A stretch of DNA of 64,000 nucleotides from Desulfobulbus propionicus (GCA_002748755.1 PDTD01000013.1:1-64000); one strand, 5' to 3'. Positions 1 through 9,300 are shown, counted from the first letter of the stretch. Numbers and translations are program-made. Notes: generated from the letters alone by a model not told the origin.

Positions 1-72
1 CACGAACTCAACGCTACAAAGACGATTTTCCCAGGAACCAACCTGCGTCTGGTTTACAAACTGGTGTCCTAA
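1..72 (+). CDS. C-terminal fragment of a gene cut by the window edge
   Basis: The first 23 codons are open in frame 1 and end at TAA (70-72). The visible tail contains an FPGTNLRLVYKL segment. I half-recognise this kind of tail from IS4/IS1634-type transposases, but too little is visible to be sure. It lies upstream of the 3' end of ssrA, a common integration site, which fits a mobile-element remnant. Everything upstream is outside the window. Treat the function as unknown. Confidence 0.35.
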   Translation, partial: HELNATKTIFPGTNLRLVYKLVS

Positions 73-270
73 CAAAATCTCCAGAGGTCAGGAGGTCTGG
101 CATTATGGCCGGGGTTGTAGTGGTACAACCAAACGGGCGACACATTTGGCTATTGGCCGGTATGTAATTGCCAATGACGGAAAATTTCAAAAAATTCAGG
201 AGCTCACCTGACATGTTCTCCGTTTCTCCGATAAGTAAGTTGCAGAGGAACCTAAGCCCAGGAGAAACTC

Positions 271-463
271 ATGGATATTAATGATTTGTTTGAGGGAATT
301 GCCGAGGTGTTTCGGCAGTATCAGGCGGAAATAAATGAGCAGGAGCAGGCTTCAGCCAACCCCCAATCCCACTGGACTTGAGGCCAAAACAGAAGCTGAG
401 AAAACGAAGAAGAAAGTGGCTACAGAGAAGGGAATTGAAGAGGATTTCCCGAAAGGGGAGTGA
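271..463 (+). pseudogene. Small ORF split by a +1 frame change
   Basis: An ATG at 271 follows a good ribosome site (AGGAG, 260-264). It opens a 36-codon acidic peptide starting MDINDLFEGIAEVFRQYQ and ending at TGA (379-381). The +1 frame continues from about 374 with a Lys/Glu-rich stretch (GLEAKTEAEKTKKK) and ends at TGA 461-463. The two halves look like one helical small protein broken by a single-base change. A genuine 36-residue peptide is the alternative. No family recognised. It lies between the gene fragment at the window edge and ssrA, in a stretch that otherwise holds nothing I can identify. Confidence 0.35.
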
Positions 464-577
464 TTGCGGAGCGTTCAGCAGAACCCGCTATTCGACTTAA
501 GTTGCTAATTTATAAAAAGATAAAAACCAATCCCGCGTGCCGGACTCAGCAACAGGATCGGTTTGTTTAAAAATCGG

Positions 578-938
578 TGGTGGAGGCGGCGGGAGTCGAA
601 CCCGCGTCCGGAAACTCTCCCCTTCTGTATCTACATGCTTAGTTCCGGGATTGGAATCTCGCATCCGGGTCTCACCCGGAACCAGGATAATCGGATGCCA
701 GCCTGAAAAAATCTTATCCCCTATGCCTCAGGCGTGCACAGCGGACCAGCCTATGAAGTCGACGCTCCGGCTCCAGTCCTATAGGCAAGGACTGGTGGAA
801 CGGCACAGCAGATTAAGCTGCCAGTGCGTAGTTATAATCGTCTGCGATTATATTTAAGTTCCGTCATTTGTACGAGTTGACAGAAACTCGACATGCAACA
901 GTAAGCTTCAATATCCCCGTCGAATCCGTTTCGCCCCC
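578..938 (-). ncRNA. ssrA: tmRNA (transfer-messenger RNA)
   Basis: tmRNA rescues stalled ribosomes together with SmpB. On the minus strand the RNA begins GGGGGCGAAACGGATTCGAC at 938 and ends in a tRNA-like T arm (GGTTCGACTCC) and CCA at 578. The 5' GGGGGCG pairs with the 3' CGCCTCC to form the acceptor stem. The tag reading frame lies at 845-813, with resume codon GCA, encoding ADDYNYALAA and then TAA. The encoded ALAA end is the usual protease-recognised tail. The gene lies 28 bp downstream of smpB on the same strand. A TATAAT on the minus strand in the gap could serve as a -10 for a processed precursor. The 361-nt length is normal. Confidence 0.97.
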
Positions 939-966
939 ATAGATGTCTGGTGTGCAGACCAAAAGA

Positions 967-1422
967 TTATATCCTGTTGCGTAGGTTACGCTCTACTTCG
1001 CGGTTGGACTGTTTCTCTTTTAAGGCCGCACGTTTGTCATAGAGTTTTTTTCCCCGGGCAAGGGCCAGTTCTACTTTGGCCTTGCCATTACTTTTAAAAT
1101 AAATCTTCAGGGGTATAAGCGCAATGCCTTTCTCGTGCAATTTGCCGATGAGCTTGCGAATTTCCCGTCTATTGAGCAGCAGTTTGCGCACCCGCAACGG
1201 GTCCGGGCTGATATGGGTAGCAAAAGAGTACGGCGAGATATGCACATTGTACAAAAAAAGCTCTCCGTCCTTTATTTGGGCGTACCCGTCACGTACATTC
1301 ACCTTACCCGCACGCAAAGATTTTACCTCAGGCCCGTTGAGTACCATGCCGGCTTCCAAAGTCTGCTCTATATGGTAATCATGCAAGGCCTTTTTATTTT
1401 TTGCTACAATTTTCTGTGCCAT
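967..1422 (-). CDS. smpB: SsrA-binding protein SmpB
   Basis: SmpB binds the tRNA-like part of tmRNA and delivers it with EF-Tu to stalled ribosomes. The 151-residue product has the family's usual length. It carries the beta-barrel core ([47 protein letters not shown]) and the basic tail ([12 protein letters not shown]...RNLRNRI) that enters the decoding centre. It sits directly upstream of ssrA on the same strand, so both halves of the trans-translation system are together and may be co-transcribed. Nothing unusual is visible. Between its start and the pilB-type gene (1423-1677) I see no gene. Confidence 0.97.
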   Translation of the reverse strand: MAQKIVAKNKKALHDYHIEQTLEAGMVLNGPEVKSLRAGKVNVRDGYAQIKDGELFLYNVHISPYSFATHISPDPLRVRKLLLNRREIRKLIGKLHEKGIALIPLKIYFKSNGKAKVELALARGKKLYDKRAALKEKQSNREVERNLRNRI

Positions 1423-1677
1423 CGTTTATGCTCCGCGCTCCTCATGGAAAAGGGTGTGTTTGTACCACGGATTGCACAGTGCTTCAAGCAGATTTCCGCC
1501 TCCACGCTCTCCACAGAGTGTGCCTGCCAAGGACTCGTTCTGCCAAGCCTTTCTGCAGGCAAGAGAAGAACTCTTTGCAACCGCCTTCGATTGCCCTCTT
1601 TCTTCATCCATGGTGGTCCATGGACCAACGGTTGCACGGAGAACATGGGCCATGTCTCCCCAACCCTGTATGCCCAA

Positions 1678-3546
1678 TCAACCCACCTCACGGGTGACAC
1701 GAATGGCCTCCTCCACGGTTGTCAGCCCTGCCCGCACCTTACGCCAGGCGTCTTCGCGCAAAGTTGCCATCCCCTCTCTGACCGCGACCTTTCGTAGCTC
1801 TTCCACCGGAGAGAGGCCGGAAACCATCGTCTTCAGCTGTTCGGACATTGGAAATATCTCAAAGATACCCATTCGACCTACATAACCGGTATTACGGCAG
1901 CTCAAACAACCCACGCCTCTCTTGAGTTCAACAGTACTGCGCTCATGCACCGGAAAACCCATTTTCATGATTTCTGAAGCCTCTACCTCGTAGGACTCCA
2001 TACACTCCGGACAGATTCTGCGCACCAGCCGTTGCGCCAAAGCTCCGAGCATGGTGGAAGCAATCAGAAACGGCTCCAGTCCCAAATCCTGCAAACGAAC
2101 AATAGAGGAAACAGCATCATTGGTATGCAGGGTGGAAAAAACCAGATGCCCGGTCAAAGCGGCCTGCACCGCGTAGGTTGCAGTTTCCAGATCGCGAATC
2201 TCGCCAATCATGATGATATCCGGATCCTGCCTCAGGATATTACGCAAAATCGAGGAAAAGGTCACATCAATCTGGGCCTGTACCGCTATTTGGTTGAACT
2301 CCTCATGCACCATTTCCACAGGGTCTTCCACGGTGATAATGTTGTTTTCCGGTGTGGCAATCTGCTTCAGGGTGGAATAGAGCGTGGTGGATTTCCCACT
2401 TCCTGTGGGACCGGTTACCAGGACAATACCATGGGGGCTGGCCATGAAACTGTCGTAGACCACCCGATCACGACGGGAAAAACCCAAATGATCAAGATCC
2501 TGAAAGACAACCTCCGGATCCAGGATACGCATGACGGTTTTTTCGCCAAATGCCACCGGTACGGTGGAAACCCGAATTTCAGCCTCCCTGCCTTCTTCAC
2601 TGCGACCAATTTTGATGCGGCCGTCCTGAGGACGTCTTTTTTCTGCAATATCCATGCGGGCCAATGATTTAATGCGGGAAGTAATGGCAGAGTGCACGGC
2701 CTTGGGCAATTTATAGATGGTATGCAGCAGGCCGTCGATACGAAAACGGACCAGGCAGAGATCACGCTTGGGTTCCACGTGAATATCGCTGGCACGCTGA
2801 TCCAGGGCATAACTGAACAGATGGTTGACGGCCGCCTTAATATGCTGATCGGTGGAAGTAAAATCCTTATTAGAAGCCAGGCGGACGTATTGTTCCAGGT
2901 TACCAATGTCAACAGTTTTCGAGGTACCGGTTCCTGAGAACTGGTTTTCAGCCGCACTGATGGAGTGTTGAAAGCCGAAAAATTCCCCCAGGATCTTTTT
3001 GATATCCGAACGGGTGGAAAGAAAAGCTCTGATACGAACCTGGTTGGCCCGCTCGATATCCGCCAGTACCGAATGCTTATCTGGATTGCAGGTGACCACC
3101 TCCAGGACACCATTACGCAGGCCAAAGGGCAAAATCTGGTGGGTCACGGCAAAGGATCTGGGGATGGTCTTGGTAACAATTTCCATATCCAGCTCCAAGG
3201 GATCAAGCTTCTTGAAGGGAATACGGAATCTTGCTGCAACCGCCCGAATGATATGCTCCTCGGTAAGAAGGACTTCCCCGTCTCCGGGAATTTCAAGATT
3301 AAGCGAGAGAAGGATGTCTATCAAATCTGGATAATCTTTGTCAACCCCCTGCTCGACAGCCTTTTTCTTGTTTCCGAGCTGCCGTAAAAGCTGCTGTTTC
3401 TGCCTCCCCTTATTGAGCAGAACAAACTGCTTCTGCTCCTCACTGAGCAGATTTTGTTCTACCAGCAAATCGATCAGTTTATCGCTTTTGAGAAATGTCA
3501 TCGAAAAATCCGCGTGTGGCTTCATTGTCAAAAAAACACCCTGCAC
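1678..3546 (-). CDS. pilB: Type IV pilus assembly ATPase, PilB/GspE family
   Basis: Hexameric AAA-type motor that powers polymerisation of a type IV pilus or secretion pseudopilus from the cytoplasmic face of the inner membrane. An N-terminal MshEN-like region (about residues 1-200) precedes the ATPase core. The core shows Walker A GPTGSGKSTT, the Asp box, Walker B (IIMIGEIRD), the His box (GHLVFSTLHTNDA) and a C-terminal zinc knuckle (CPEC...CLSC). The length of 622 aa is usual. The first available start is GTG at 3546; an ATG at 3525 is also possible. No other pilus gene adjoins it here. A second ATPase of the same family lies at 58191-59873, so the genome has at least two such machines. 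The exact pathway (pilus or secretion) is inferred. Confidence 0.88.
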   Translation of the reverse strand: MQGVFLTMKPHADFSMTFLKSDKLIDLLVEQNLLSEEQKQFVLLNKGRQKQQLLRQLGNKKKAVEQGVDKDYPDLIDILLSLNLEIPGDGEVLLTEEHIIRAVAARFRIPFKKLDPLELDMEIVTKTIPRSFAVTHQILPFGLRNGVLEVVTCNPDKHSVLADIERANQVRIRAFLSTRSDIKKILGEFFGFQHSISAAENQFSGTGTSKTVDIGNLEQYVRLASNKDFTSTDQHIKAAVNHLFSYALDQRASDIHVEPKRDLCLVRFRIDGLLHTIYKLPKAVHSAITSRIKSLARMDIAEKRRPQDGRIKIGRSEEGREAEIRVSTVPVAFGEKTVMRILDPEVVFQDLDHLGFSRRDRVVYDSFMASPHGIVLVTGPTGSGKSTTLYSTLKQIATPENNIITVEDPVEMVHEEFNQIAVQAQIDVTFSSILRNILRQDPDIIMIGEIRDLETATYAVQAALTGHLVFSTLHTNDAVSSIVRLQDLGLEPFLIASTMLGALAQRLVRRICPECMESYEVEASEIMKMGFPVHERSTVELKRGVGCLSCRNTGYVGRMGIFEIFPMSEQLKTMVSGLSPVEELRKVAVREGMATLREDAWRKVRAGLTTVEEAIRVTREVG

Positions 3547-3589
3547 CTACCCGGCTCAGGTGTACGCATTGTTATACTATGACAAAAAG

Positions 3590-3646
3590 AAGCCAAAATA
3601 CAGAGGTAATTACCTGGTACCGCTTGAGCTGATGAAAAATCTGGCT
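3590..3646 (+). repeat. Right end of dispersed inverted-repeat element (copy 1)
   Basis: Matches the right-hand end of the family described under 14403-14625 (GCCAAAAT...CTGGTACCGCTTGAGCTGATGAAAAATCTGGC). The last bases supply the TAG stop codon of the convergent DedA-type gene (3645-3647 read on the minus strand). No left end was recognised. Confidence 0.65.
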
Positions 3647-4268
3647 AAAGAAAAAACTGGAGCAACACAAACCCGCCTACCAGTAGAACCATGAAGACAA
3701 TGGTGAGGATATTAAAATACCTGTCGATGAAGGAGCTGACCCTGACGCCACAAAAAAAGATCAGCCCTGCGATTAAGAAAAAACGGGCAGAACGGGCAAG
3801 CAGGGAAACCGCCATAAAGGTGACAAAGCTGATCTGAAAAGCGCCGGCGGCAATGGTGAACAGTTTATAGGGTATGGGCGTAAAAGCAGCAGCCCCGACC
3901 GCCCAGGCATCGTACCGCTGAAACAGCTCCTGCACAACCAGATACTTTTCCTCTCCATGGTACATCTCCAGGATTGGCATCCCAATGGTATCCATGAATC
4001 CCCAGCCCAGCCCATAGCCTATGCCGCCGCCAAGAACCGAACCAAGGGTACAGATGGCCGCATACGCAAATGATTTTTCTGGAGCGCCGAGACAGAGAGC
4101 GATCAAAAAGACATCGGGTGGAATGGGGAAAAAGGAGGACTCGGCCACGGCAAGGCCAAACAGGAACCAGACACCGGCCGGTGTTTGAATCCATTGCATG
4201 CAGCGTATGTATACCTTCTGCAGCCGTCCCGGCGGCCTCTTCCCTGACGTAGCGGTGTTACCAACCAT
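3645..4268 (-). CDS. DedA/YqaA-type inner-membrane protein (VTT domain)
   Basis: A 207-residue polytopic membrane protein. The segment AVAESSFFPIPPDVFLIAL is followed by a Gly-rich stretch (GSVLGGGIGYGLG) and, after a hydrophilic loop, by FTPIPYKLFTIAAGAF. This is the pattern of the SNARE-associated/VTT superfamily, related to YqaA and DedA, which are thought to move lipids or maintain membrane homeostasis. Four to five hydrophobic segments are visible. The start overlaps the end of pcm by 11 bp, so the two genes are probably co-transcribed. The stop codon lies in the terminal bases of a dispersed repeat, so the original C-terminus may have differed by a few residues. The substrate is unknown. 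Confidence 0.75.
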   Translation of the reverse strand: MVGNTATSGKRPPGRLQKVYIRCMQWIQTPAGVWFLFGLAVAESSFFPIPPDVFLIALCLGAPEKSFAYAAICTLGSVLGGGIGYGLGWGFMDTIGMPILEMYHGEEKYLVVQELFQRYDAWAVGAAAFTPIPYKLFTIAAGAFQISFVTFMAVSLLARSARFFLIAGLIFFCGVRVSSFIDRYFNILTIVFMVLLVGGFVLLQFFL

Positions 4269-4905
4269 GCGTACCTATCAAGTCGACAAAACGCACACAT
4301 TCCAGGGTATCGGTTATCAGCTCTTCCCCCTTTTTCACAACACGCTTGAGCTCCTGATACCCGTGCTCCCCCACCGGGATAACCATTCTGCCCTGATCTC
4401 CCAGCTGATCCAGCAGGGGCTGGGGTATGAACGGTCCCCCTGCAGTCACCATAATGCCGTCAAACGGAGCCTCGTCCTCCCAACCCGTTGTGCCGTCATC
4501 AATACGGGAAACGATATTGTGATAGTGCAGCTTGTCAAAAATTTTGCGGGCCTTTGCCAGCAGGCCGTCTATCCGCTCCACGGTATACACCTTGTCGCAC
4601 AGCCGCGATAAAACAGCGGCCTGGTATCCTGATCCGGTACCAATTTCTAGAACCCGTTCCACACCGCTGAGTGCCAGGGTCTCAGTCATCAGGGCAACGA
4701 TATAGGGCTGAGAGATGGTCTGCCCGCTGCCGATGGGTAGCGGAAAATCACCATAGGCGTTGCTTGCCAGGGCGTCTTCAACAAACAGATGACGAGGCAC
4801 GGTACCCAGGGCATCCAACACCCGCGCATCCCTAATTCCTCGTGGGAGAAGCTGCTCTTCGACCATTCTTTGCCGATAAATATCAAAATTGCTGAAAGTG
4901 CTCAC
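4258..4905 (-). CDS. pcm: Protein-L-isoaspartate O-methyltransferase
   Basis: Repairs age-damaged proteins by methylating L-isoaspartyl residues with S-adenosylmethionine in the cytoplasm. The 215-residue protein shows the family signature: LLPRGIRDARVLDALGTVPRHLFV near the N-terminus, then PLPIGSGQTISQPYIVALMTE, then SAM motif I VLEIGTGSGYQAAVL and a DGIMVTAGG segment. The start is GTG at 4905, overlapping the stop of the upstream lipoprotein gene by 4 bp. An internal ATG at 4866 is a weaker choice because the family usually has about a dozen residues before this point. It forms a tight unit with the lipoprotein and DedA-type genes. Confidence 0.95.
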   Translation of the reverse strand: MSTFSNFDIYRQRMVEEQLLPRGIRDARVLDALGTVPRHLFVEDALASNAYGDFPLPIGSGQTISQPYIVALMTETLALSGVERVLEIGTGSGYQAAVLSRLCDKVYTVERIDGLLAKARKIFDKLHYHNIVSRIDDGTTGWEDEAPFDGIMVTAGGPFIPQPLLDQLGDQGRMVIPVGEHGYQELKRVVKKGEELITDTLECVRFVDLIGTHGW

Positions 4906-5276
4906 TGGACTTCTTCCCAGGTGAAATCGTCAAACCACTCGCGGTCTTTTTCGCTGTACGTCCTGAATTCGCAGGACACAACGACATCGTTGTTCAGGGA
5001 GACGACAATCATCTCGTACCCTGCTGCGTCGGCCAGGGAGCCTATGACAGGGGTACGGCCAAACATGCTGGGCAGTTCCTCGTAATAGACATATTCAACC
5101 ACATCCGGGGAAATGGTTCTCCGACCATCCGGTTTACCGAGAAATCTGCGGACATCGCTTTTGGTCGACACCCCAGGCTTTATCAGGGCCGCATCCGAGG
5201 CCAGATGCCGAACCTGTTTGGAATAACAGCCGCCCAGCAACAGGGCAAGAATGAAAAAAGAAATAATACAACGCAT
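4902..5276 (-). CDS. Small outer-membrane lipoprotein, SmpA/OmlA (BamE-like) domain
   Basis: A 124-residue secreted lipoprotein. The start at 5276 is chosen because GGAGG lies seven bases upstream; the longer frame from 5291 begins inside that ribosome site. A signal peptide (MRCIISFFILALLLGGC) ends in a lipobox, with the lipid-bearing Cys near residue 17. The mature part has the pattern IKPGVSTKSDVRRFLGKPDGRR followed by VEYVYY. This recalls the SmpA/OmlA fold, in which a motif before a Gly-Lys-Pro turn is typical of BamE and related assembly factors. Whether it belongs to the Bam complex is not shown: bamA is 10 kb away. It overlaps pcm by 4 bp. Confidence 0.7.
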   Translation of the reverse strand: MRCIISFFILALLLGGCYSKQVRHLASDAALIKPGVSTKSDVRRFLGKPDGRRTISPDVVEYVYYEELPSMFGRTPVIGSLADAAGYEMIVVSLNNDVVVSCEFRTYSEKDREWFDDFTWEEVQ

Positions 5277-5410
5277 TGGGAATGCCTCCATCGACTTTGA
5301 CCGTTTTTTTTACCAACCCCAGTCTCCATGGAGCCCGGCTTTCTCCTGCACTCAGAGGGTGCCAGATGCAATCTTTTTGGCCGTGTATGAGCCTACCCTT
5401 TCTTTACTGT

Positions 5411-5459
5411 CAAAACACTGCCAAACCTGGCACCACCTGCGTGTAGGAGAAAACCGGGC
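5411..5459 (+). repeat. Right-end fragment of dispersed element (copy 2)
   Basis: Contains the element's right-end block CCAAACCTGGCACCACCTG and the terminal ACCGGGC followed by TA, but the central GAGCTGATGAG part is altered (CGTGTAGGAG). It lies immediately before the htpG terminator. Assignment is by partial match only. Confidence 0.45.
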
Positions 5460-5464
5460 TAACA

Positions 5465-5505
5465 AAAAAAGGTTGTGTTCCTATATCGTGAACACAACCT
5501 TTTTT
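5465..5505 (-). terminator. Intrinsic terminator of htpG
   Basis: A perfect 16-bp inverted repeat (5465-5480 with 5490-5505, arm AAAAAAGGTTGTGTTC) has a 9-nt loop. It gives a stem followed by a T run in either direction. It lies about 60 bp beyond the htpG stop. Confidence 0.88.
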
Positions 5506-5567
5506 CAACGAAAGAGTCGTACCCTGCCGTGTACAGCCACAGGATTGGCCTGATTCAGGGGCAGCAC

Positions 5568-7451
5568 TCACTCATCAGTCCCCACAGCTCGTTCAAGAAT
5601 ACGATAGTTACGGCTCACCAGTTCCAGGGGGTCAAACATCAGGCCAGCCTGAATAAGAGCGTTGGTGTAGATTTGCTCCACCACCTCTGCGGCAAACTCG
5701 GAATCGCCCTGCCGCAGTTCGTCCAATTTCTTGATCAACGCACTGGAGGTATTGATCTCCATATCTTTTTTCGATCCCAAGGACAAAGGATTATCCTGAC
5801 CCGAGGCCTGCATAACACGCTCCATCGAGGACGTCATGTATCCATCCACATTAACGATCATGGCCGGGCTGTCCACCAGACGGGTGGACACTTTCACCTC
5901 CTGGATTCGATCCCCAAGTCGCTCCTTGACCCAACTGCAGAGCGCGGCAGCCTGCTCCTGCGGCAGGGCTTCGGCCGTCTCTTTTTCTGCACCCTCAGCG
6001 TTGTCTGTCGAGCTTTCCGGCAGGTTGATGTCCGCTGCATCCGCTGAAACCAGTTTCTTGCCATCGTACTCACCCAGATGATTGAGAACAAAATCGTCAA
6101 TGGGCTCCAAGGTGTATAAGATCTCTATCCCTTTCTTTTTGAACATCTCCACATAGGGACCAGCTTCCACAGCCGCACGACTGGCGCCGTTGATGTAGTA
6201 AATTTTTTCCTGCCCATCCTGCATGCGGCCCATATACCTATCCAGGGAAACCATCTCTCCGGGTTCACCGACCGAAGACTCAAAGCGCAGCAGTTTGCCG
6301 AGATCCTGGCGGTATTCAAAATCAGTGGTCACACCTTCCTTGATAAAAATACCAAAAACTTTCCAGAATTTCTGATAGTTTTCCTCATCTCGAAGGGCTT
6401 CCTCACCTAAGAACTTGATAAAACGCTTGGTCAGAACCCGCCGCAGCTTCATCACCAGCGCATTATCCTGCAGCGCCTGACGGGAAATATTCAACGGCAA
6501 ATCCTCGGAATCCACAACACCTTTAAGAAATCGAAGCCACTCCGGCAGGATGTTTTCACTTTGCTGGTCGATGAGCACTTTTTGGCAGTACAGGTTGACT
6601 CCCGGATTCATGCGGCCCATCCCAAACACCTCGAAATTCTCTTTGGGCACATAGACAAGCGCATGTATGGCCAGGGGAGCGTCTGCGGAAAAGTGCAGCC
6701 GATACATGGGGTCATCGCCGGCGTTCCCGATGAATTTATAAAATTCCTTATATTCCTCGTCGGTAATCTCATTTTTAGAGCGTGTCCAGATGGCCTGAAC
6801 GGTATTCACGATTTTCCCCTCCACCTTAATGGGAAAGGGAACAAAGGTGGAATACTGCTCTATGATGCGCTCAATGGTAAATTTCTGGCCATAGGTTTCG
6901 GCATCATCCTTGAGCGCCAGAATGATCTTTGTCCCCCGATGCAGGCCGGGACAGGGACTGATGGTATAGGACCCGTTCCCATCAGATACCCACTCATACC
7001 CTTCACTGCCATCAAAGGATCTGGTCTGTACGGTCACTTTGGATGCCGCCATAAAGGCTGAATAGAAACCAACGCCAAACTGTCCGATCAGGTTGACATC
7101 TTTTTTAACTGCCTCAGCCAGTTCTTCAAAATACTTTCCTGAACCAGAGTGGGCAATGGTTCCCAGGTTGGTTTCCAGCTCCTCACGGGTCATACCGATG
7201 CCGGTGTCGGTAATGGTCAACGTATGTTCCTTATCATCACAGTCTATCTGGATCTCCAAGGGTACATGGGCATCAAACTCCACCTTTTCCACCAGATTCC
7301 GATGTCTGAATTTTTCCAGCGCATCAGCGGCATTGGAAACAAGTTCACGGACAAAGATATCCCGCTCGGTATAGAGTGAGTTGATGACAATATCCAGAAC
7401 TTTTCTGGTTTCGGCCTGGAATTGCTTGGTTTCAGCCTGTATGTCTGTCAT
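5568..7451 (-). CDS. htpG: Hsp90-family chaperone HtpG
   Basis: ATP-dependent cytosolic chaperone. The 627-residue product starts with the GHKL ATPase domain: RELVSNAADALEKFR, DTGIGMTREEL, a lid GSGKYFEEL and GQFGVGFYSAFM. The middle domain includes the YVPKENFEVFG and GVVDSEDLPLNISRQ segments with the catalytic-loop Arg. The C-terminal dimerisation domain contains the conserved LVDSPAMIV stretch. The length is typical for bacteria. The start ATG at 7451 follows AGGT. A stem-loop terminator lies downstream. No heat-shock-type promoter or CIRCE element was recognised upstream, so regulation is open. Confidence 0.97.
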   Translation of the reverse strand: MTDIQAETKQFQAETRKVLDIVINSLYTERDIFVRELVSNAADALEKFRHRNLVEKVEFDAHVPLEIQIDCDDKEHTLTITDTGIGMTREELETNLGTIAHSGSGKYFEELAEAVKKDVNLIGQFGVGFYSAFMAASKVTVQTRSFDGSEGYEWVSDGNGSYTISPCPGLHRGTKIILALKDDAETYGQKFTIERIIEQYSTFVPFPIKVEGKIVNTVQAIWTRSKNEITDEEYKEFYKFIGNAGDDPMYRLHFSADAPLAIHALVYVPKENFEVFGMGRMNPGVNLYCQKVLIDQQSENILPEWLRFLKGVVDSEDLPLNISRQALQDNALVMKLRRVLTKRFIKFLGEEALRDEENYQKFWKVFGIFIKEGVTTDFEYRQDLGKLLRFESSVGEPGEMVSLDRYMGRMQDGQEKIYYINGASRAAVEAGPYVEMFKKKGIEILYTLEPIDDFVLNHLGEYDGKKLVSADAADINLPESSTDNAEGAEKETAEALPQEQAAALCSWVKERLGDRIQEVKVSTRLVDSPAMIVNVDGYMTSSMERVMQASGQDNPLSLGSKKDMEINTSSALIKKLDELRQGDSEFAAEVVEQIYTNALIQAGLMFDPLELVSRNYRILERAVGTDE

Positions 7452-7483
7452 GATGACCTACCTCAAATATTTTCCGTTCTCTG

Positions 7484-7498
7484 TTGGGCAACGCCCAA
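7484..7498 (-). promoter_or_regulatory. Small hairpin in the htpG leader
   Basis: A 6-bp perfect inverted repeat (TTGGGC / GCCCAA, 3-nt loop) lies 33 bp upstream of the htpG start. It may form in the mRNA leader. No function is shown. The rest of the 430-bp gap to hemY (7452-7882) holds divergent upstream regions with no gene or clear promoter that I can see. Confidence 0.25.
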
Positions 7499-7882
7499 AA
7501 AACCTGGGTGCTGTCTTCTTTTCTTGGGACCACAGTTTCTCCCCAGCCCTCTTTCCACGACCTCGCCTGACCACAGAGACCGGCTGGCCAACTCTCCGCT
7601 TCCCTGTGCTCAACGAGGCCGATATACATCCAGAAACCTCTGCCCCTCTCCTCTTCTCTCACGGCAGCGAAGAGCAAACGGACAGAAGCCCTGGGACAGG
7701 GGGCGTATACGCTGGTGTTACCACCGGGACATCGTCGTAATCTGAGCTGATTGACTGGGGAAAAAATAAGAGCGAACAAGGCCCTTTCAATTATTCGGCC
7801 AAAATGTTAAGCACGATACGTTGACTGTCAAGACTTGGCACGTGCAAGCATGCCCACGGCCTTTTCCATCACGAGACCCATC

Positions 7883-9292
7883 ATGAGCAAACACTATGAT
7901 ATCTGTATCCTAGGGGGCGGCATCTCAGGACTGAGCAGCGCGGCACTGCTCTGTCGCCAAAAGCCGCAGGCCACCATTGGATTGCTGGAAAAAAAGGACT
8001 CCGTCGGCGGCGCTGTCCGTAGTTTCAAAAAGGAAGGATATCTGGCCGAATGGGGCCCCCACGGCTTTCTTGACAACTGTGAGGAAAGCCGGGAACTCAT
8101 TCAGTTGGCAGGTCTGGAGACTGAAAAGGAACTGGCGCCTTTAAACAGGTTCGTCCGATATGTCTGCCTGGACGGCAAACTCCAGTGCATTCCCCAAAAA
8201 CCACTGACCATTCTCCGCCAACCCCTTATCCCCCTGCACGCGAAGCTACGTATCCTGGGCGACCTGTGGCAACCGCCCCTGCCGGGGGAACCCACCGTTG
8301 CCCAGTGGGTGGCGCATCGTTTTGGTCCGCACCTGCTTCCCTTTGCCGACGCAGCGTTTACAGGAACCTATGCCGGGGACATCAACACCTTGAGAATGGA
8401 CGCAGTCATGCCCGGTGTTCGCAACCTTGAACATACCCACGGATCTGTTCTCCGAGGCCTACTCCGCTCACGGCCCTCAAGCAAAGCAGCCCGGACAAAA
8501 AAGAGAAAAAAGGGACTCCCCTCCATGACCAGTTTTACTGGGGGTATGGGCCGATTACCGGAAGCCCTGGCCGATATGCTGCTGGCAGAAAAAAACGTGA
8601 ACATACGGTATAACACCAAGGCACTCAGCATTACGCAGCAGAAAGGGACCTGGACCGTTCACACCCCTGAGCTGGACTATACCTGCGCCGACCTTATCCT
8701 TGCCCTGCCCATCAACACGGGACTTTCACTCCTGGGGCAATGCCCCCATATCAACCCGCCGCCCTTTGACCAACTCCCCGAGGCCGCCATAGCCACCATT
8801 TTGCTCGGCTTTGACGCGAGCGCGGAAATCCCTTTTGGTTTCGGTTACCTTGCCCCGGAGCAGGAAAAACGCTTTCTTCTGGGCACCCTGTTTTCCTCCC
8901 AAATGTTTTCGGGCCGGGCTCCCCAGGGACTGCAACTGGTTGAGGCCCTGGTCGGCGGACGAAGACACCCCGAACGGCTGCAGCTTGAAGACGAGGAGCT
9001 TATCACCAGGGCATACCAGGACCTCAAAAGCCTGATGCCCCTGCCCACACCTCCCCTGTTCGCTCAGGTCTTGCGGCCCACGGTGGCTATTCCACAGCTG
9101 GAAGAACAGGCAACCGCCCTGTTTCGGTGGCGTGAAGAGGTGCACGCCACCACCCCAAGCCTGCATATCTGCGGCTTCGGCTGGAAGGGCATAGGGCTCA
9201 ATGACATGGTCAAGGAAGGAGCTGCCATGGCGGCGCGATGCCTGCATACAGACAGGCAGCAGCCCCCTGAGGTGAAAGCGGTCTATTTGTAA
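7883..9292 (+). CDS. hemY: Protoporphyrinogen oxidase, HemY type (FAD-dependent)
   Basis: Oxidises protoporphyrinogen IX to protoporphyrin IX, the penultimate step of haem synthesis. The 469-residue protein opens with a dinucleotide-binding fold (ICILGGGISGLSSA) followed by LLEKKDSVGGAVRSF. The family motif GPHGFLDN lies near residue 60. Further in are SFTGGMGRLPEALADML and a C-terminal FAD-binding HICGFGWKGIGLNDMVKEG. An in-frame ATG at 7835 exists, but the start at 7883 is preferred because the Rossmann motif follows within ten residues, as in the family. The oxygen-dependent homologues are usually aerobic enzymes, so the electron acceptor in this organism is unclear. The gene is convergent with dnaA. 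Confidence 0.9.
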   Translation: MSKHYDICILGGGISGLSSAALLCRQKPQATIGLLEKKDSVGGAVRSFKKEGYLAEWGPHGFLDNCEESRELIQLAGLETEKELAPLNRFVRYVCLDGKLQCIPQKPLTILRQPLIPLHAKLRILGDLWQPPLPGEPTVAQWVAHRFGPHLLPFADAAFTGTYAGDINTLRMDAVMPGVRNLEHTHGSVLRGLLRSRPSSKAARTKKRKKGLPSMTSFTGGMGRLPEALADMLLAEKNVNIRYNTKALSITQQKGTWTVHTPELDYTCADLILALPINTGLSLLGQCPHINPPPFDQLPEAAIATILLGFDASAEIPFGFGYLAPEQEKRFLLGTLFSSQMFSGRAPQGLQLVEALVGGRRHPERLQLEDEELITRAYQDLKSLMPLPTPPLFAQVLRPTVAIPQLEEQATALFRWREEVHATTPSLHICGFGWKGIGLNDMVKEGAAMAARCLHTDRQQPPEVKAVYL

Positions 9293-9300
9293 ACTGTCTC

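Noticed and set aside
1404-1700. Open frames between smpB and the PilB-type gene, both strands
   Set aside because: There is no ribosome site, no recognisable family, and compositional openness on both strands at once.
7432-7779. Minus-strand open frame in the htpG-hemY gap
   Set aside because: It overlaps the htpG start, lacks a ribosome site and has Arg/Trp-rich shadow-like composition.
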